From: Salinispirillum sp049115955
Lineage (GTDB): Bacteria > Pseudomonadota > Gammaproteobacteria > Pseudomonadales > Natronospirillaceae
Length of the DNA: 64,000 nucleotides
Direction of reading: 5' to 3'
NCBI GenBank assembly: GCA_049115955.1
Contig: JAGDZJ010000008.1
Span: 62,001-126,000 of the forward strand
The translations under genes were made by a program, and so were the position numbers. Shown here piece by piece: positions 16,693 through 26,066 of the stretch. The notes under the pieces were generated by a model. It did not search any database. It was given only the letters and a program-made list of their open reading frames with translations, and had not been told where the DNA came from. Positions within the stretch are counted from its first letter, which is position 1. The number at the start of each line of letters is the position of its first letter.

Positions 16693-17049
16693 CTATTGGG
16701 AAAAATGGTCAGCCCACTGTGCGGCGTCAAAGCCAACCAGCAGTTGCTGGCCAGTATCCACAACGGGTCGTTTGATGACGGAGGTGCTGGCCGCTGCTAC
16801 CTGGGCAATGGCGGTCGGGTCGCCTGAGTCGCAGGCGGCTTTGTCGGCGTCGGATAATTTGCGCCAAGTCGTCCCGCGCCGATTGATCAATACGCGGTGG
16901 TCGACTTTTTCTAACCAGCGCTGCACGGTGTCGGGGTCGATACCCTGCTTTTTGTAGTCGTGAAAGTCGTAAGACACCTGTTGTGTGTCGAGCCAAGTAA
17001 AGGCCTTCTTCATGGTGTCACAGCTTTTGATGCCGTAAATAGTGGTCAT
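16693..17049 (-). CDS. yffB: ArsC/Spx-family thioredoxin-fold protein (YffB-like)
   Basis: Cytoplasmic protein of 118 residues with an N-terminal YGIKSCDTMKKA motif: one cysteine in the glutaredoxin-like active site region, as in YffB, rather than the full arsenate reductase set. In many proteobacteria this gene is next to a dap gene, as here (dapC upstream, dapD downstream). Arsenate reduction is not implied; a glutathione-dependent thiol role has been proposed for the family. The start ATG at 17049 matches the family MTTIYGIKSC start. Confidence 0.88.
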   Translation of the reverse strand: MTTIYGIKSCDTMKKAFTWLDTQQVSYDFHDYKKQGIDPDTVQRWLEKVDHRVLINRRGTTWRKLSDADKAACDSGDPTAIAQVAAASTSVIKRPVVDTGQQLLVGFDAAQWADHFSQ

Positions 17050-17067
17050 GAAAGGTCGCTGTCCTTG

Positions 17068-18276
17068 TTAATCGTTATTCAGTTGATCAACGAAGCGGGC
17101 AATGCGCTCCGCAGCTTCGATGCATTCGGGTAGGGTAGCAACCAGCGCCATGCGAATATAGTGACTTCCGGGATTAACACCCTGTGCTTCTCTTCCCAGA
17201 TACGAGCCGGGGAGCACGGTCACGTTTTGCTGCGCATACAACTGTTGGGCGAAGTCGGTGTCGGCGATGGGCGTACGCGCCCACAGGTAGAAACCGGCGT
17301 CGGGCATCGCTACTTCCAGTTTAGTACCTAAAATGTCCAGTACGCGACGAAATTTCTCACGGTACGCCGAGCGGTTGTGCTCCACGTGGGTCTCATCTTG
17401 CCACGCCGCCATGCTGGCCTTTTGTACCTGTAATGGCAGCGCTGAGCCGTGATACGTGCGGTAATTCAGGTAGGGCGTCAGTAGTTCGGCGTCACCAGCG
17501 ATGAAGCCAGAGCGCATGCCGGGCAAGTTAGAACGCTTGGACAAACTGTGGAACACTACAGCGCGCTTGAATTCGTGATCACCGCGCGCTTTGCAGGCTT
17601 CCAATAAACCGGTAGGGCGCTCGTTTTCGGTGAAATAGATTTCTGAATAGCATTCATCGCTGGCGATGATGAAGTCGTGCTGTTCCGCTTTTTCCAGTAA
17701 CCACGTCAGTGTATCGAGCGGTATAACGGCGCCCGTGGGGTTACCGGGCGAACACAGAAACAGAATCTGGGTTTTTTGCCAGTCTTCATCACTGATGGTG
17801 GTGAAGTCGGGGTTGAAGCCGTTTTTGGCTTCACAGTTCAGCAAATAGGTTTGGCCTCCCGCGAGTAGGGTCGCGCCTTCATAGATTTGGTAGAACGGGT
17901 TGGGCGTCATCACGTACGGCCGCGTGTCAGCTTGGCTGCGATCAAAGGCGGCCTGCACGAATGAAAAGATGGCTTCTCGCGTGCCACACACCGGCAGCAC
18001 GTGGCGCATGCCGTCAACCTTGGGTAGATCAAAGCGTTGCTCTAACCAGCGGGCGATGACGTGGCGCAGTTCCGGTACCCCAGCGGTGGTAGGGTACACT
18101 TCCAAGTCATCCATGGCGTCGGTTAGGGCGTCGCGCACAAACAGAGGCGCAGCGTGCTTGGGTTCACCGATGGACAGGGCAATGTGGGGTAAGTCGGTAC
18201 TCGGGGTGACGGCGTCTTTTAACGTCCGCAGACGTTCAAAAGGATAGGGCTGTAAGCTCTGTAATAAGTGATTCAT
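17068..18276 (-). CDS. dapC: Succinyldiaminopimelate transaminase
   Basis: PLP-dependent class I/II aminotransferase of 402 residues. It converts N-succinyl-2-amino-6-ketopimelate to N-succinyl-diaminopimelate, the step after DapD. Visible features: LCSPGNPTGAVIP, SDECYSEIYF and the PLP lysine motif SLSKRSNLPGMRSGF (about residues 227-241). Its ATG overlaps the glnD stop by one base (TGATG). The assignment to DapC rather than another aminotransferase rests on the neighbours dapD and yffB and on the overall resemblance to the Pseudomonas/beta-proteobacterial enzyme. Confidence 0.92.
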   Translation of the reverse strand: MNHLLQSLQPYPFERLRTLKDAVTPSTDLPHIALSIGEPKHAAPLFVRDALTDAMDDLEVYPTTAGVPELRHVIARWLEQRFDLPKVDGMRHVLPVCGTREAIFSFVQAAFDRSQADTRPYVMTPNPFYQIYEGATLLAGGQTYLLNCEAKNGFNPDFTTISDEDWQKTQILFLCSPGNPTGAVIPLDTLTWLLEKAEQHDFIIASDECYSEIYFTENERPTGLLEACKARGDHEFKRAVVFHSLSKRSNLPGMRSGFIAGDAELLTPYLNYRTYHGSALPLQVQKASMAAWQDETHVEHNRSAYREKFRRVLDILGTKLEVAMPDAGFYLWARTPIADTDFAQQLYAQQNVTVLPGSYLGREAQGVNPGSHYIRMALVATLPECIEAAERIARFVDQLNND

Positions 18277-20945
18277 CAGGTTTGCTCTATCAGTTCGTTC
18301 AACTTCCGCGTCATCAGGCTGCGCAAGCGCTCGCCCAGTTCGGGGTCTTTTATGGGTTCGTTATTGGCGTCAACCACGAAGAACACGTCTTCTACACGTT
18401 CGCCCAAGGTCGAAATGCGGGCGTTCTGTAAGATGATGCCTAATTCTATGAATACTTCACCTATCAAAGCCAGAAGGCCGGGGCGGTCGGTGGTGATGAC
18501 TTCGACGACGGTGCGGTGGTTGATGAAGTCGTTGGATAGATTGACCCGTGTTGGCACATTGAAGTGTTTTAACACACGCGGTACGCGTCGGCTTATTTGG
18601 CGGCGCTCGGGCGGTTCTTCGATAGTCAGCAACAGACGGTGCTGAATGTCTCGCACACGGTCGCGGTCGGTCATGTCGATGGGGCTGCCGTCTTCTTCCA
18701 AGACGATAAAGGTGTCGAGTGAGTAGTGCGACGACGGCGAGGTCATGATGCGCGCGTCGTGAATGTTCAAGCCCAACTGGTCCATCACAAAGGCAATGTC
18801 GGCGAACAGGTGCGCGCGGTCTGGCCCGTAGATGAAGATCTGCGTGGCGGACTCGAACGCCCCGGCATTCAGCTCTTGCATCAGCACCAGTGGAATGCCG
18901 ACCCCTTGGCTTGATATGGCCTTGGTGTGCCAAGCGATGTTTTCTGCGGTTTCGCGCAAGAAATAGTCGTCGCCGGGGTTGTCCCAGAAAGATCTGATTT
19001 CTTCGGCGGTGAAACCATCGGCTTGCAGCAGTTCTATTGCTTTCTGCTTGGTTTCTTCAATACGCTCTTCTTTGCCGACAGGGTTTTCTAACCCACGGCG
19101 TAGGGCGCGCTTGGCTTCGGTGTAGAGTTGTTTTAACAGAGCCGCGCGCCAACTGTTCCACAGTGCCGGGTTTGTGGCATTGATGTCGGCGACGGTCAGC
19201 ACGTAGAGGTAATCCAGATGCACCAAGTCCTGCACTTTCTGGGTGAAGCGGTTGATGACGTCGGGGTCTGAAATGTCTTCCCGCTGGGCGGTTAACGACA
19301 TCAACAGGTGGTTGCGCACCAGCCAGACCACCAGTTCCGTATCCCAGCGCGGCAGGCGGTGGCGTTCACAAAAGTTGTAGGCTTCTTCGGCGCCGATAAT
19401 GGAGTGGTCGCCACCTTTGCCTTTGCCCAAGTCGTGAAACAGTCCGGCAATGTAGATCAGCTCGACCTTGGGCAACTGATGGATGACCACGCTGGCGATA
19501 GGAAACTCAACCAAGTTAGAACGATGGCGGAAGCGGCGCAGGTTCTGCACGGTTTGCAGGCTGTGCGCATCGACCGTGTAGACGTGGAATAAGTCGAACT
19601 GCATTTGGCCGATGACTTGGCCAAACTCTGGCAGATACAAGCCCAAGACGCCGTAAGCGCTCATGCGGCTTAAGTTGGTCGAGACGCCTTGCGGGGAGCG
19701 AAACAACTCGATAAAGAACGAGATGTTGCGAATGTCGTTACGAAACGCTGGGCCGATCAAATGCCGGTGTTCGTAGATGGCGCGAATGGTGCTGGCGCGC
19801 ACGCCTTTTATGTCCGGGTTTTGGGCCAACAACACAAAGATTTCCATCAACGCCGACGGGGTTTTATCGAATACCCTGGGGTGGCTGATTTCTATGTAAC
19901 CGTTGTTGTTGAGAAAACGGGAATTCAGTTTGATCGGTGGTGCGGGAAGGTCGGTGTTCAGAATGACTTCGTCAAAATGCTGCAGCAGCATGTCATTCAA
20001 TTCGCGTAATCGAAAGACCGTGCGGTAGTAGGTCTTCATTAACTGCTCGACCCCCAGCGCGTCCTCGCTGTCTTCAAAGCCGAACTCTTCGGCGACGGCT
20101 TTTTGCAGGTCAAACAGCAAGCGGTCTTCTTCGCGGCCGGAAATCATGTGCAGGGCGTAGCGAATGCGCCACAGGTAGTCTTGGCCGTCGATCAGCGTCT
20201 GAAACTCGTTCTGCGTCAAGAAACCGCGTGATACCAGCTCGCGCAAGCGATCATCGCCGAAGTGGCGTTTGACTACCCAGCCGATGGTTTGAATGTCGCG
20301 CAGACCGCCGGGCGAGGTTTTGACGTTGGGTTCAAGGTTGTAGGCGGTGTTGCCGTATTTTTCATGCCGAAGTGATTGTTCGTTCAGCTTGGCTTTGTAA
20401 AAGTGCGCGCTCGGCCAGATGTTGTCGGGGCCCACCAAGTCGGTCATGCGCGTGAACAAGGCTTCTTCGCCGCACAATAGGCGGGATTCCAGCAGGTTAG
20501 TCACCACGGTGACGTCGTCAGTGGCTTCTTCGCGACAGGACGCCAAGGTGCGCACGCTGTGCCCGATATCGAGGCTTAAATCCCACAACAGGGTAATGAA
20601 GCCTTCGACAGAAGATATGGCGGACTGCACGTCTTCTTCGGTGTCAAACAGCAGCAGCAAGTCGATGTCGGAGCGCGGTAACAGTTCGCCACGCCCGTAT
20701 CCGCCAACGGCGATCAAGGCCGCTTGCGCGGGCCATTCATAGTGTGCCCAAAGCAGGTGCAGAAGTTCGTCAATGGTCGCGGTGCGACTCTTCACCAGTT
20801 CGCGCACAAAATCACCGGCACGAAACCGCTCATCCAGACGTGCTTGCGCCAGACGGAGGGATTTTTTAAGGCCGCTGATAGCGACTGGCTGATGATTCAG
20901 CGCTTGCGTTACCGCAGCTACATCAAGCAATGAGGCCTTCGGCAT
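18276..20945 (-). CDS. glnD: Bifunctional PII uridylyltransferase / uridylyl-removing enzyme
   Basis: Primary nitrogen sensor, 889 residues. It adds UMP to PII proteins when glutamine is low and removes it when glutamine is high. Domains in order: nucleotidyltransferase with GGYGRGELLPRSDIDLLLL (about 82-100), the GlnD middle domain, an HD phosphohydrolase domain with GLFHDLGKGKGGDHS (about 495-509), and two C-terminal ACT domains that bind glutamine (starting near FIYGPDRAHLFADIAF and VITTDRPGLLALIGEVF). Length matches the family. It lies between map and dapC, the common arrangement. Confidence 0.96.
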   Translation of the reverse strand: MPKASLLDVAAVTQALNHQPVAISGLKKSLRLAQARLDERFRAGDFVRELVKSRTATIDELLHLLWAHYEWPAQAALIAVGGYGRGELLPRSDIDLLLLFDTEEDVQSAISSVEGFITLLWDLSLDIGHSVRTLASCREEATDDVTVVTNLLESRLLCGEEALFTRMTDLVGPDNIWPSAHFYKAKLNEQSLRHEKYGNTAYNLEPNVKTSPGGLRDIQTIGWVVKRHFGDDRLRELVSRGFLTQNEFQTLIDGQDYLWRIRYALHMISGREEDRLLFDLQKAVAEEFGFEDSEDALGVEQLMKTYYRTVFRLRELNDMLLQHFDEVILNTDLPAPPIKLNSRFLNNNGYIEISHPRVFDKTPSALMEIFVLLAQNPDIKGVRASTIRAIYEHRHLIGPAFRNDIRNISFFIELFRSPQGVSTNLSRMSAYGVLGLYLPEFGQVIGQMQFDLFHVYTVDAHSLQTVQNLRRFRHRSNLVEFPIASVVIHQLPKVELIYIAGLFHDLGKGKGGDHSIIGAEEAYNFCERHRLPRWDTELVVWLVRNHLLMSLTAQREDISDPDVINRFTQKVQDLVHLDYLYVLTVADINATNPALWNSWRAALLKQLYTEAKRALRRGLENPVGKEERIEETKQKAIELLQADGFTAEEIRSFWDNPGDDYFLRETAENIAWHTKAISSQGVGIPLVLMQELNAGAFESATQIFIYGPDRAHLFADIAFVMDQLGLNIHDARIMTSPSSHYSLDTFIVLEEDGSPIDMTDRDRVRDIQHRLLLTIEEPPERRQISRRVPRVLKHFNVPTRVNLSNDFINHRTVVEVITTDRPGLLALIGEVFIELGIILQNARISTLGERVEDVFFVVDANNEPIKDPELGERLRSLMTRKLNELIEQT

Positions 20946-20980
20946 GATCGGTTCTCGGCTACTGGATTCAGACCTGTTGA

Positions 20981-21766
20981 CTAGAATGGTAGTACTTCAT
21001 CGGCACGCTGGGTCAGTACTTCTGGGCCATCTTTGGTGACCAGAATGGTGTGCTCCCACTGGGCCGACAATTTGTGGTCCTTGGTGACGACCGTCCAACC
21101 ATCCGCCAGAAGTTTGTTGTGTCGCTTACCGGCATTGATCATGGGTTCCACGGTAAAGGTCATGCCTTCCCGGATCACGGTGCCCGTACCGGGGCGTCCG
21201 TAATGCAAAATTTGCGGGTCTTCGTGAAACACCCGGCCAATGCCATGGCCACAGTATTCGCGCACCACAGAATAATGGTTGGATTCTGCGTGCTGTTGAA
21301 TGACGTGACCGATGTCACCAATGGTGGCGCCCGGAACGGCAGCCATGATGCCTTTATACATGCATTCTTGGGTGATGTTGATCAAGCGCTGCACGTGTGG
21401 CTTGGGTTCACCAATAATGAACATCTTACTGGTGTCGCCGTGAAATTCGTCTTTGATGACGGTGACATCAATGTTGATGATGTCGCCTTTCTTCAAAATC
21501 TTGTTGTCATCCGGAATGCCGTGACAAATGACGTGATTGACACTGGTGCAGATAGACTTGGGGAAGCCCCGATAATTCAGCGGTGCGGGCGTCGCTTTTT
21601 GTACGTTCACTATATAGTCGTGACAAATGCGATCCAGCTCACCGGTGCTGATACCCGCCTCGACGTAGGGCGTGATCATGTCGAGCACTTCGGCGGCAAG
21701 ACGCCCAGCAATACGCATCTTTTCGATGTCGGCCGGAGTTTTCAGGGTAATTTGTTCTTTAGCCAT
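20981..21766 (-). CDS. map: Methionine aminopeptidase, type I
   Basis: Removes N-terminal methionine from nascent proteins, a 261-residue cytosolic metallopeptidase. Conserved metal-site stretches: ICHGIPDDNKIL, GDIINIDVTV, YCGHGIGRVFHEDP and GMTFTVEPMI. The ATG at 21766 matches the family start; a GTG at 21784 adds six residues. Neither has a clear Shine-Dalgarno sequence. It is divergent from rpsB with about 305 bp between, the classical map-rpsB arrangement. Confidence 0.95.
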   Translation of the reverse strand: MAKEQITLKTPADIEKMRIAGRLAAEVLDMITPYVEAGISTGELDRICHDYIVNVQKATPAPLNYRGFPKSICTSVNHVICHGIPDDNKILKKGDIINIDVTVIKDEFHGDTSKMFIIGEPKPHVQRLINITQECMYKGIMAAVPGATIGDIGHVIQQHAESNHYSVVREYCGHGIGRVFHEDPQILHYGRPGTGTVIREGMTFTVEPMINAGKRHNKLLADGWTVVTKDHKLSAQWEHTILVTKDGPEVLTQRADEVLPF

Positions 21767-22071
21767 GAAAGGGGAGAGCTTCACGTTACAAAATGAAGCG
21801 CTAGTGTAGAGGTTTTTTGGCCTCAGTTCATCCTATCGGCGCGATTAAAGTGGTCGGGATACGGCGCTGTGGCGGATTTCGCGCGCGTATTCTCCTTCCT
21901 ATTTTCGAGAGGGTATGGTATAAAGCGCGCGCCCCGATTGGCGGGGTAAATCCACACAGACGATTACAACGCTTTTCTGGGTGCCGCAAGGTTAGAAAAG
22001 TGGAGTGTACTGGTTCAGTATTCTCCAAGGGTCGTTTGGAGGCTTAACCCAAACAAACTATGAGGTTTATC
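21767..22071 (+). promoter_or_regulatory. map-rpsB divergent region with rpsB promoter and structured rpsB leader
   Basis: A candidate promoter has -10 TATAAA (21919-21924) followed by the GC-rich stretch GCGCGCGCCCC, typical of stringently controlled promoters. The leader then folds as CCCCG-ATTGG-CGGGG (near 21932), CTTTTCT (21972-21978) with AGAAAAG (21994-22000), and immediately after TGGAG-TG-TACTG-GTT-CAGTA-TT-CTCCA (22001-22027). Two abutting helices just before the ribosome-binding site agree with the S2-binding rpsB leader known in gammaproteobacteria. Covariation was not checked. Confidence 0.5.
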
Positions 22072-22812
22072 ATGGCTGTAACTATGCGTGACCTGCTTAA
22101 AGCAGGTGTGCACTTCGGACACCAGGCGCGTTTCTGGAACCCAAAAATGGATCAGTACATTTTTGGTGCGCGTAACAAGATCCACATCATCAACCTGGAA
22201 AAAACGGTTCCGATGCTGAATGAAGCATTGAAGCAGGTTGAAGCTCTGGGTGTGAACAAGCGTAAAGTGTTGTTCGTTGGTACTAAACGTGCGGCGTCTG
22301 ACATCATCAAGCGTGAAGCAGAGCGTTCGTCTATGCCTTACGTATCGCACCGTTGGTTGGGCGGCATGCTGACCAACTACAAAACCATTCGTCAGTCTAT
22401 CCGTCGTTTACGTGATCTGGAAACCCAGCAGAACGATGGTACTTTTGACCTGTTGACGAAAAAAGAAATTCTGATGCGTCACCGTGAAATGGAAAAGCTC
22501 GAAAAATCCATCGGTGGTATCAAAGAAATGGGCGGCTTGCCTGACGCGTTGTTTGTTATCGACGTTGACCACGAGCGCATCGCCATCACTGAAGCCAACA
22601 AGCTGGGCATCCCAGTTATTGGCGTAGTGGACACGAACAGCAACCCAGACGGCGTTGATTACATCATCCCAGGTAACGACGACGCCATCCGCGCCATCGA
22701 AATCTATGTCGGCGCTATCGCTGACGCGGTGATGAAAGGTCGTGAAAGCGCTGGTACGGCCAAAGACGAGTTCGTTGAAGTGGCTGAAGAGAGCACTTCT
22801 AACGAAGCCTAA
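22072..22812 (+). CDS. rpsB: 30S ribosomal protein S2
   Basis: Small-subunit ribosomal protein of 246 residues starting MAVTMRDLLKAGVHFGHQARFWNPK. Other family landmarks are KILFVGTKRAA-type VLFVGTKRAASDI, HRWLGGMLTNYKT and VDTNSNPDGVDYIIPGNDDAIR. GAGG lies seven bases before the ATG at 22072; an in-frame ATG at 22060 is a leader codon. It is followed by tsf, with an intercistronic hairpin between them. Probably autoregulated through its leader. Confidence 0.98.
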   Translation: MAVTMRDLLKAGVHFGHQARFWNPKMDQYIFGARNKIHIINLEKTVPMLNEALKQVEALGVNKRKVLFVGTKRAASDIIKREAERSSMPYVSHRWLGGMLTNYKTIRQSIRRLRDLETQQNDGTFDLLTKKEILMRHREMEKLEKSIGGIKEMGGLPDALFVIDVDHERIAITEANKLGIPVIGVVDTNSNPDGVDYIIPGNDDAIRAIEIYVGAIADAVMKGRESAGTAKDEFVEVAEESTSNEA

Positions 22813-22837
22813 TTTCGCCCTGCAACTATGAAACATT

Positions 22838-22864
22838 AAAGGGGGGCATGACCCCTCTTTTTTT
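22838..22864 (+). terminator. rpsB-tsf intercistronic terminator/attenuator
   Basis: Stem AAAGGGGGG (22838-22846) pairing with CCCCTCTTT (22852-22860), loop CATGA, followed by more T residues to 22864. It sits 18 bp before the tsf start. A partial terminator here would set the S2 to EF-Ts ratio, as known in E. coli. Confidence 0.7.
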
Positions 22865-22881
22865 AACGAGGAAAAAATTCC

Positions 22882-23754
22882 ATGGCAAATATTACTGCTA
22901 GTCAGGTCAAAGAACTGCGCGAGCGCACGGGCTTGGGCATGATGGAGTGCAAAAAAGCACTGGTTGAATCGAACGGCGACATCGAAGTAGCGATTGACGA
23001 CCTGCGTAAGTCGAGTGGCCTGAAAGCCGCTAAGAAGGCCGGTCGTACTGCTGCTGAAGGTGTTGCAGTCAGCCGTGTAGCAGCCGACGGTAAGTCGGCA
23101 GCGCTGGTTGAAGTGAACTCTGAAACCGACTTCGTAGCGCGGGATGACAACTTCCTGGGCTTCGTTGAGTTGGTCGCGGACAAAGCGTTTGCTGCTAAGC
23201 AAGACGACGTTGCTGCACTGATGGCCGGTGAGTTGGAAAACGCGCGTGAAGCCTTGGTGCAGAAAATCGGTGAAAACATTACCGTGCGTCGTGTGGCTTT
23301 GTTGAGCGGTGGTGCAGATTCGGTGATCGCTGGCTATTCACACGGCGGCCGTATCGGCGTTTTGGTTGAGTTGAAAGGCGGTAACGAAGAACTGGCGAAA
23401 GACATCGCTATGCACGTTGCGGCAATCAACCCACAGTTCGTCAGCGCTGACCAGGTGCCTGAAGAAGTATTAGAGCGCGAGAAAGAAGTGGTACGCGCGC
23501 AGTCTGAATCTTCTGATAAGCCTGCTGAAATCATTGAGAAGATGATTCAGGGTCGCATCAAGAAGTTCCTGGCTGAAATCAGCTTGGTGGAACAGCCTTT
23601 CGTTAAAGACCCTGACGTTAAAGTCGGTGAGTTGGCGCGTAAGGCCGGTGCTGAAGTCGTTAACTTCGTACGTTTCGAAGTAGGCGAAGGCATTGAGAAA
23701 GAAGAAGTTGATTTTGCGGCTGAAGTAGCTGCAACAGCGGGCTTAAACCGCTAA
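22882..23754 (+). CDS. tsf: Elongation factor Ts
   Basis: Guanine nucleotide exchange factor for EF-Tu, 290 residues. The N-terminal UBA-like domain contains VKELRERTGLGMMECKKAL (residues 9-27), followed by the core with NSETDFVARDDNF (about 72-84), both EF-Ts signatures. The ribosome-binding site is ACGAGGAAAA. It follows rpsB and ends in a strong terminator at 23771. Confidence 0.98.
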   Translation: MANITASQVKELRERTGLGMMECKKALVESNGDIEVAIDDLRKSSGLKAAKKAGRTAAEGVAVSRVAADGKSAALVEVNSETDFVARDDNFLGFVELVADKAFAAKQDDVAALMAGELENAREALVQKIGENITVRRVALLSGGADSVIAGYSHGGRIGVLVELKGGNEELAKDIAMHVAAINPQFVSADQVPEEVLEREKEVVRAQSESSDKPAEIIEKMIQGRIKKFLAEISLVEQPFVKDPDVKVGELARKAGAEVVNFVRFEVGEGIEKEEVDFAAEVAATAGLNR

Positions 23755-23770
23755 GATCAGCCTCTATTGC

Positions 23771-23798
23771 CGGGTGTGCGCCCGCACACCCGTTGTTT
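23771..23798 (+). terminator. Terminator after tsf
   Basis: CGGGTGTGC (23771-23779), loop GCCC, GCACACCCG (23784-23792), then TTGTTT. A 9 bp perfect GC-rich stem. Confidence 0.75.
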
Positions 23799-23910
23799 AA
23801 GAAGGCTGGTCCGCTGAATGACCAGTGAGCTTCTGTTGCGCCTTGCGACACACAGCTCGCTCGTTTGCTTTGCGCCCGGCCTTATATTCCTTTCCTAGAT
23901 TGAGGTTTCT

Positions 23911-24657
23911 ATGCCGCCCAAAGACCGCTCTGCCCGATACAAACGCGTTCTCCTGAAACTCAGTGGCGAGGCATTGGCCGGCCAGAAAGAGTTTGGTATT
24001 GATCCCAGTGTGTTGGATCGAATGGCGCTGGAAATCGGACAGTTGGTTGGTATTGGTGTGCAGGTTGGGCTGGTAATTGGCGGCGGTAACCTGTTCCGCG
24101 GCAAAGAGCTGAGTGAAGCTGGCTTGGATCGTGTAACGGGCGACCACATGGGTATGCTCGCCACCGTGATGAATGCGCTGGCCATGCGTGACGCGCTAGA
24201 GCGTGCAAACATTCGCACCCGTGTTATGAGTGCTATTCCCATGAGCGGTATCGTGGAACATTACGATCGTCGCACCGCAGTACGTTACCTCAATCAGTCA
24301 GATGTAGTAATATTCTCCGCCGGAACAGGCAACCCCTTCTTTACGACGGACTCGGCGGCCTGTTTGCGCGGTATTGAGATCGACGCGGATATCGTAATGA
24401 AAGCCACCAACGTTGATGGTGTCTATACTGCTGATCCGAAGAAGGACAAAACCGCCACAAAATACGATGTGCTCACCTACAGTGAAGTGCTGGAGAAGCA
24501 ATTGGGTGTGATGGATTTGACGGCCATATGTTTGGTGCGTGATCATCGCATGCCGGTGCGTGTATTTGATATGCACCAGCCCGGCGCATTGCTGAAAATC
24601 ATGGTAGGCGAAAACGAAGGTACGCTGATTGTTGAGGATGTAGACAATGTTGAATGA
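23911..24657 (+). CDS. pyrH: Uridylate (UMP) kinase
   Basis: Phosphorylates UMP to UDP for pyrimidine nucleotide supply; cytosolic hexamer of the amino acid kinase fold, 248 residues. Landmarks: LLKLSGEALAG, VIGGGNLFRG, GDHMGMLATVMNALAMRDAL, SAGTGNPFFTTDSAA and KATNVDGVYTADPKKD. The first eight residues (MPPKDRSA) are a short extension before the conserved RYKRVLLKLSGE. The gene overlaps frr by 11 bp. Confidence 0.97.
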   Translation: MPPKDRSARYKRVLLKLSGEALAGQKEFGIDPSVLDRMALEIGQLVGIGVQVGLVIGGGNLFRGKELSEAGLDRVTGDHMGMLATVMNALAMRDALERANIRTRVMSAIPMSGIVEHYDRRTAVRYLNQSDVVIFSAGTGNPFFTTDSAACLRGIEIDADIVMKATNVDGVYTADPKKDKTATKYDVLTYSEVLEKQLGVMDLTAICLVRDHRMPVRVFDMHQPGALLKIMVGENEGTLIVEDVDNVE

Positions 24658-25204
24658 AATTTTAAAAGATACAGAAGCGGCCATGCTGAAATCCATGGAA
24701 GCGCTGGATCACGCTTTTAACCGCATTCGTACCGGTCGCGCTAGCCCAACGCTGTTGGAAAGCGTGACCATAGATTATTACGGTTCCGAAACGCCCATTA
24801 CGCAGTTGGCCAACGTGTCGGTGGAAGATGGTCGTACCTTGGCGATTTCGCCATGGGAGCGCACCTTGGTGCCGGCGATCGAAAAGGGCATTATGAAGTC
24901 GGATTTGGGTCTGAACCCGTCGACGACAGGCGACACCATTCGTGTCACCATGCCGATGCTGACCGAAGAAACGCGCCGCGATTACATCAAGCAAGCGCGT
25001 AATGAGGCTGAAACGGGCCGTGTTGCGGTGCGCAATGCACGCCGCGATGCCAACAATACCGTGAAGGACTTGTTGAAAGAGAAAGAAGTGTCGGAAGACG
25101 ATGCGCGTCGGAACGAAGAGCAGATTCAAAAGCTGACCGATAAGTACATCGCGTTGGTTGACCAGCATCTGGCCGAGAAAGAAGCTGAGTTGATGAAGGT
25201 TTAA
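24647..25204 (+). CDS. frr: Ribosome recycling factor
   Basis: Splits the post-termination ribosome with EF-G. The 185-residue length is exact for the family, with FNRIRTGRASPTLLESV (about 26-42) and AVRNARRDANNTVKDLLK (about 126-143). It starts inside the last codons of pyrH, so translation is coupled. A strong terminator follows at 25234. Confidence 0.97.
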   Translation: MLNEILKDTEAAMLKSMEALDHAFNRIRTGRASPTLLESVTIDYYGSETPITQLANVSVEDGRTLAISPWERTLVPAIEKGIMKSDLGLNPSTTGDTIRVTMPMLTEETRRDYIKQARNEAETGRVAVRNARRDANNTVKDLLKEKEVSEDDARRNEEQIQKLTDKYIALVDQHLAEKEAELMKV

Positions 25205-25233
25205 TCAACCTGATAGCGGTTTGATGTCATAGG

Positions 25234-25267
25234 GCACCAGGATTGTGGTCAGTCCTGGTGCTTTTTT
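25234..25267 (+). terminator. Terminator after frr
   Basis: GCACCAGGA (25234-25242) and TCCTGGTGC (25253-25261) with a 10-base loop, followed by six T residues. It separates pyrH-frr from the uppS operon, though read-through is possible. Confidence 0.8.
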
Positions 25268-25319
25268 AATTGCAGCACCACAACGTGCGTTGGGCTGTTT
25301 TAAAGCAGTAGGAGTGGAT

Positions 25320-26054
25320 ATGCCGGACTTTTCGGCCCTTACCCAAGTGCCTAGGCACATTGCCATCATAATGGATGGTAACAATCGCTGGGCAAAGGGG
25401 CGCATGTTGCGCGGCGTATCAGGCCATAAGGCCGGTGTGAAGTCTTTGCGTACCACGGTGGAACATTGCGCTAAGGCTGGGGTTGAAGTCTTAACGTTGT
25501 ATGCCTTCAGCAGTGAAAACTGGCAGCGTCCGGAAGACGAAGTCACCGCGTTGATGGATTTGTTCTCTTGGGCGCTGACGAAGGAAGTGCACAAACTGGT
25601 TGAGCATAACCTGCGCTTGCGGGTGATCGGTGATAAGGCAGGGTTTAGCAACTCTATCCAGCACAGTATTGAGCAAGCTGAGGCGCTGACCGAAAACTGT
25701 ACGGGCATGTTGATCGTTATCGCGGCCAACTACGGTGGCCAGTGGGACATCACCCAAGCCGCTCGAACTCTGGCTGAGCGAGTGCAAGCAGGTACGCTGC
25801 AGCCGAGTGGGATTACGCCGGAGTTGTTGAATGCAGAGATCGCTCTCGGAGACTTACCGCCGCCCGATCTGTGCATCCGTACTGCCGGGGAGCAACGCCT
25901 CAGTAACTTTCTGCTGTGGCAACTGGCGTACAGTGAACTGCATTTTTCACCGTGCCTCTGGCCAGACTTTGATGCCGAAGCGTTATACGTTGCTTTAAAA
26001 GATTACGCCTCACGTGAGCGCCGATTTGGTGGTCGAGGACCGAATGCGCTGTAA
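25320..26054 (+). CDS. uppS: Undecaprenyl diphosphate synthase
   Basis: Cis-prenyltransferase that extends farnesyl diphosphate with isopentenyl units to the C55 carrier lipid for peptidoglycan and O-antigen. The 244 residues contain HIAIIMDGNNRWAKGR (about 13-28), LYAFSSENWQRP and the C-terminal DLCIRTAGEQRLSNFLLWQLAYSE. AGGAG lies five bases before the ATG at 25320; a longer frame back to 25245 covers the frr terminator and was rejected. cdsA follows by 12 bp. The lipid made here is recycled by the DUF368 flippase encoded at 50057. Confidence 0.97.
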   Translation: MPDFSALTQVPRHIAIIMDGNNRWAKGRMLRGVSGHKAGVKSLRTTVEHCAKAGVEVLTLYAFSSENWQRPEDEVTALMDLFSWALTKEVHKLVEHNLRLRVIGDKAGFSNSIQHSIEQAEALTENCTGMLIVIAANYGGQWDITQAARTLAERVQAGTLQPSGITPELLNAEIALGDLPPPDLCIRTAGEQRLSNFLLWQLAYSELHFSPCLWPDFDAEALYVALKDYASRERRFGGRGPNAL

Positions 26055-26066
26055 CAGGACATTATA

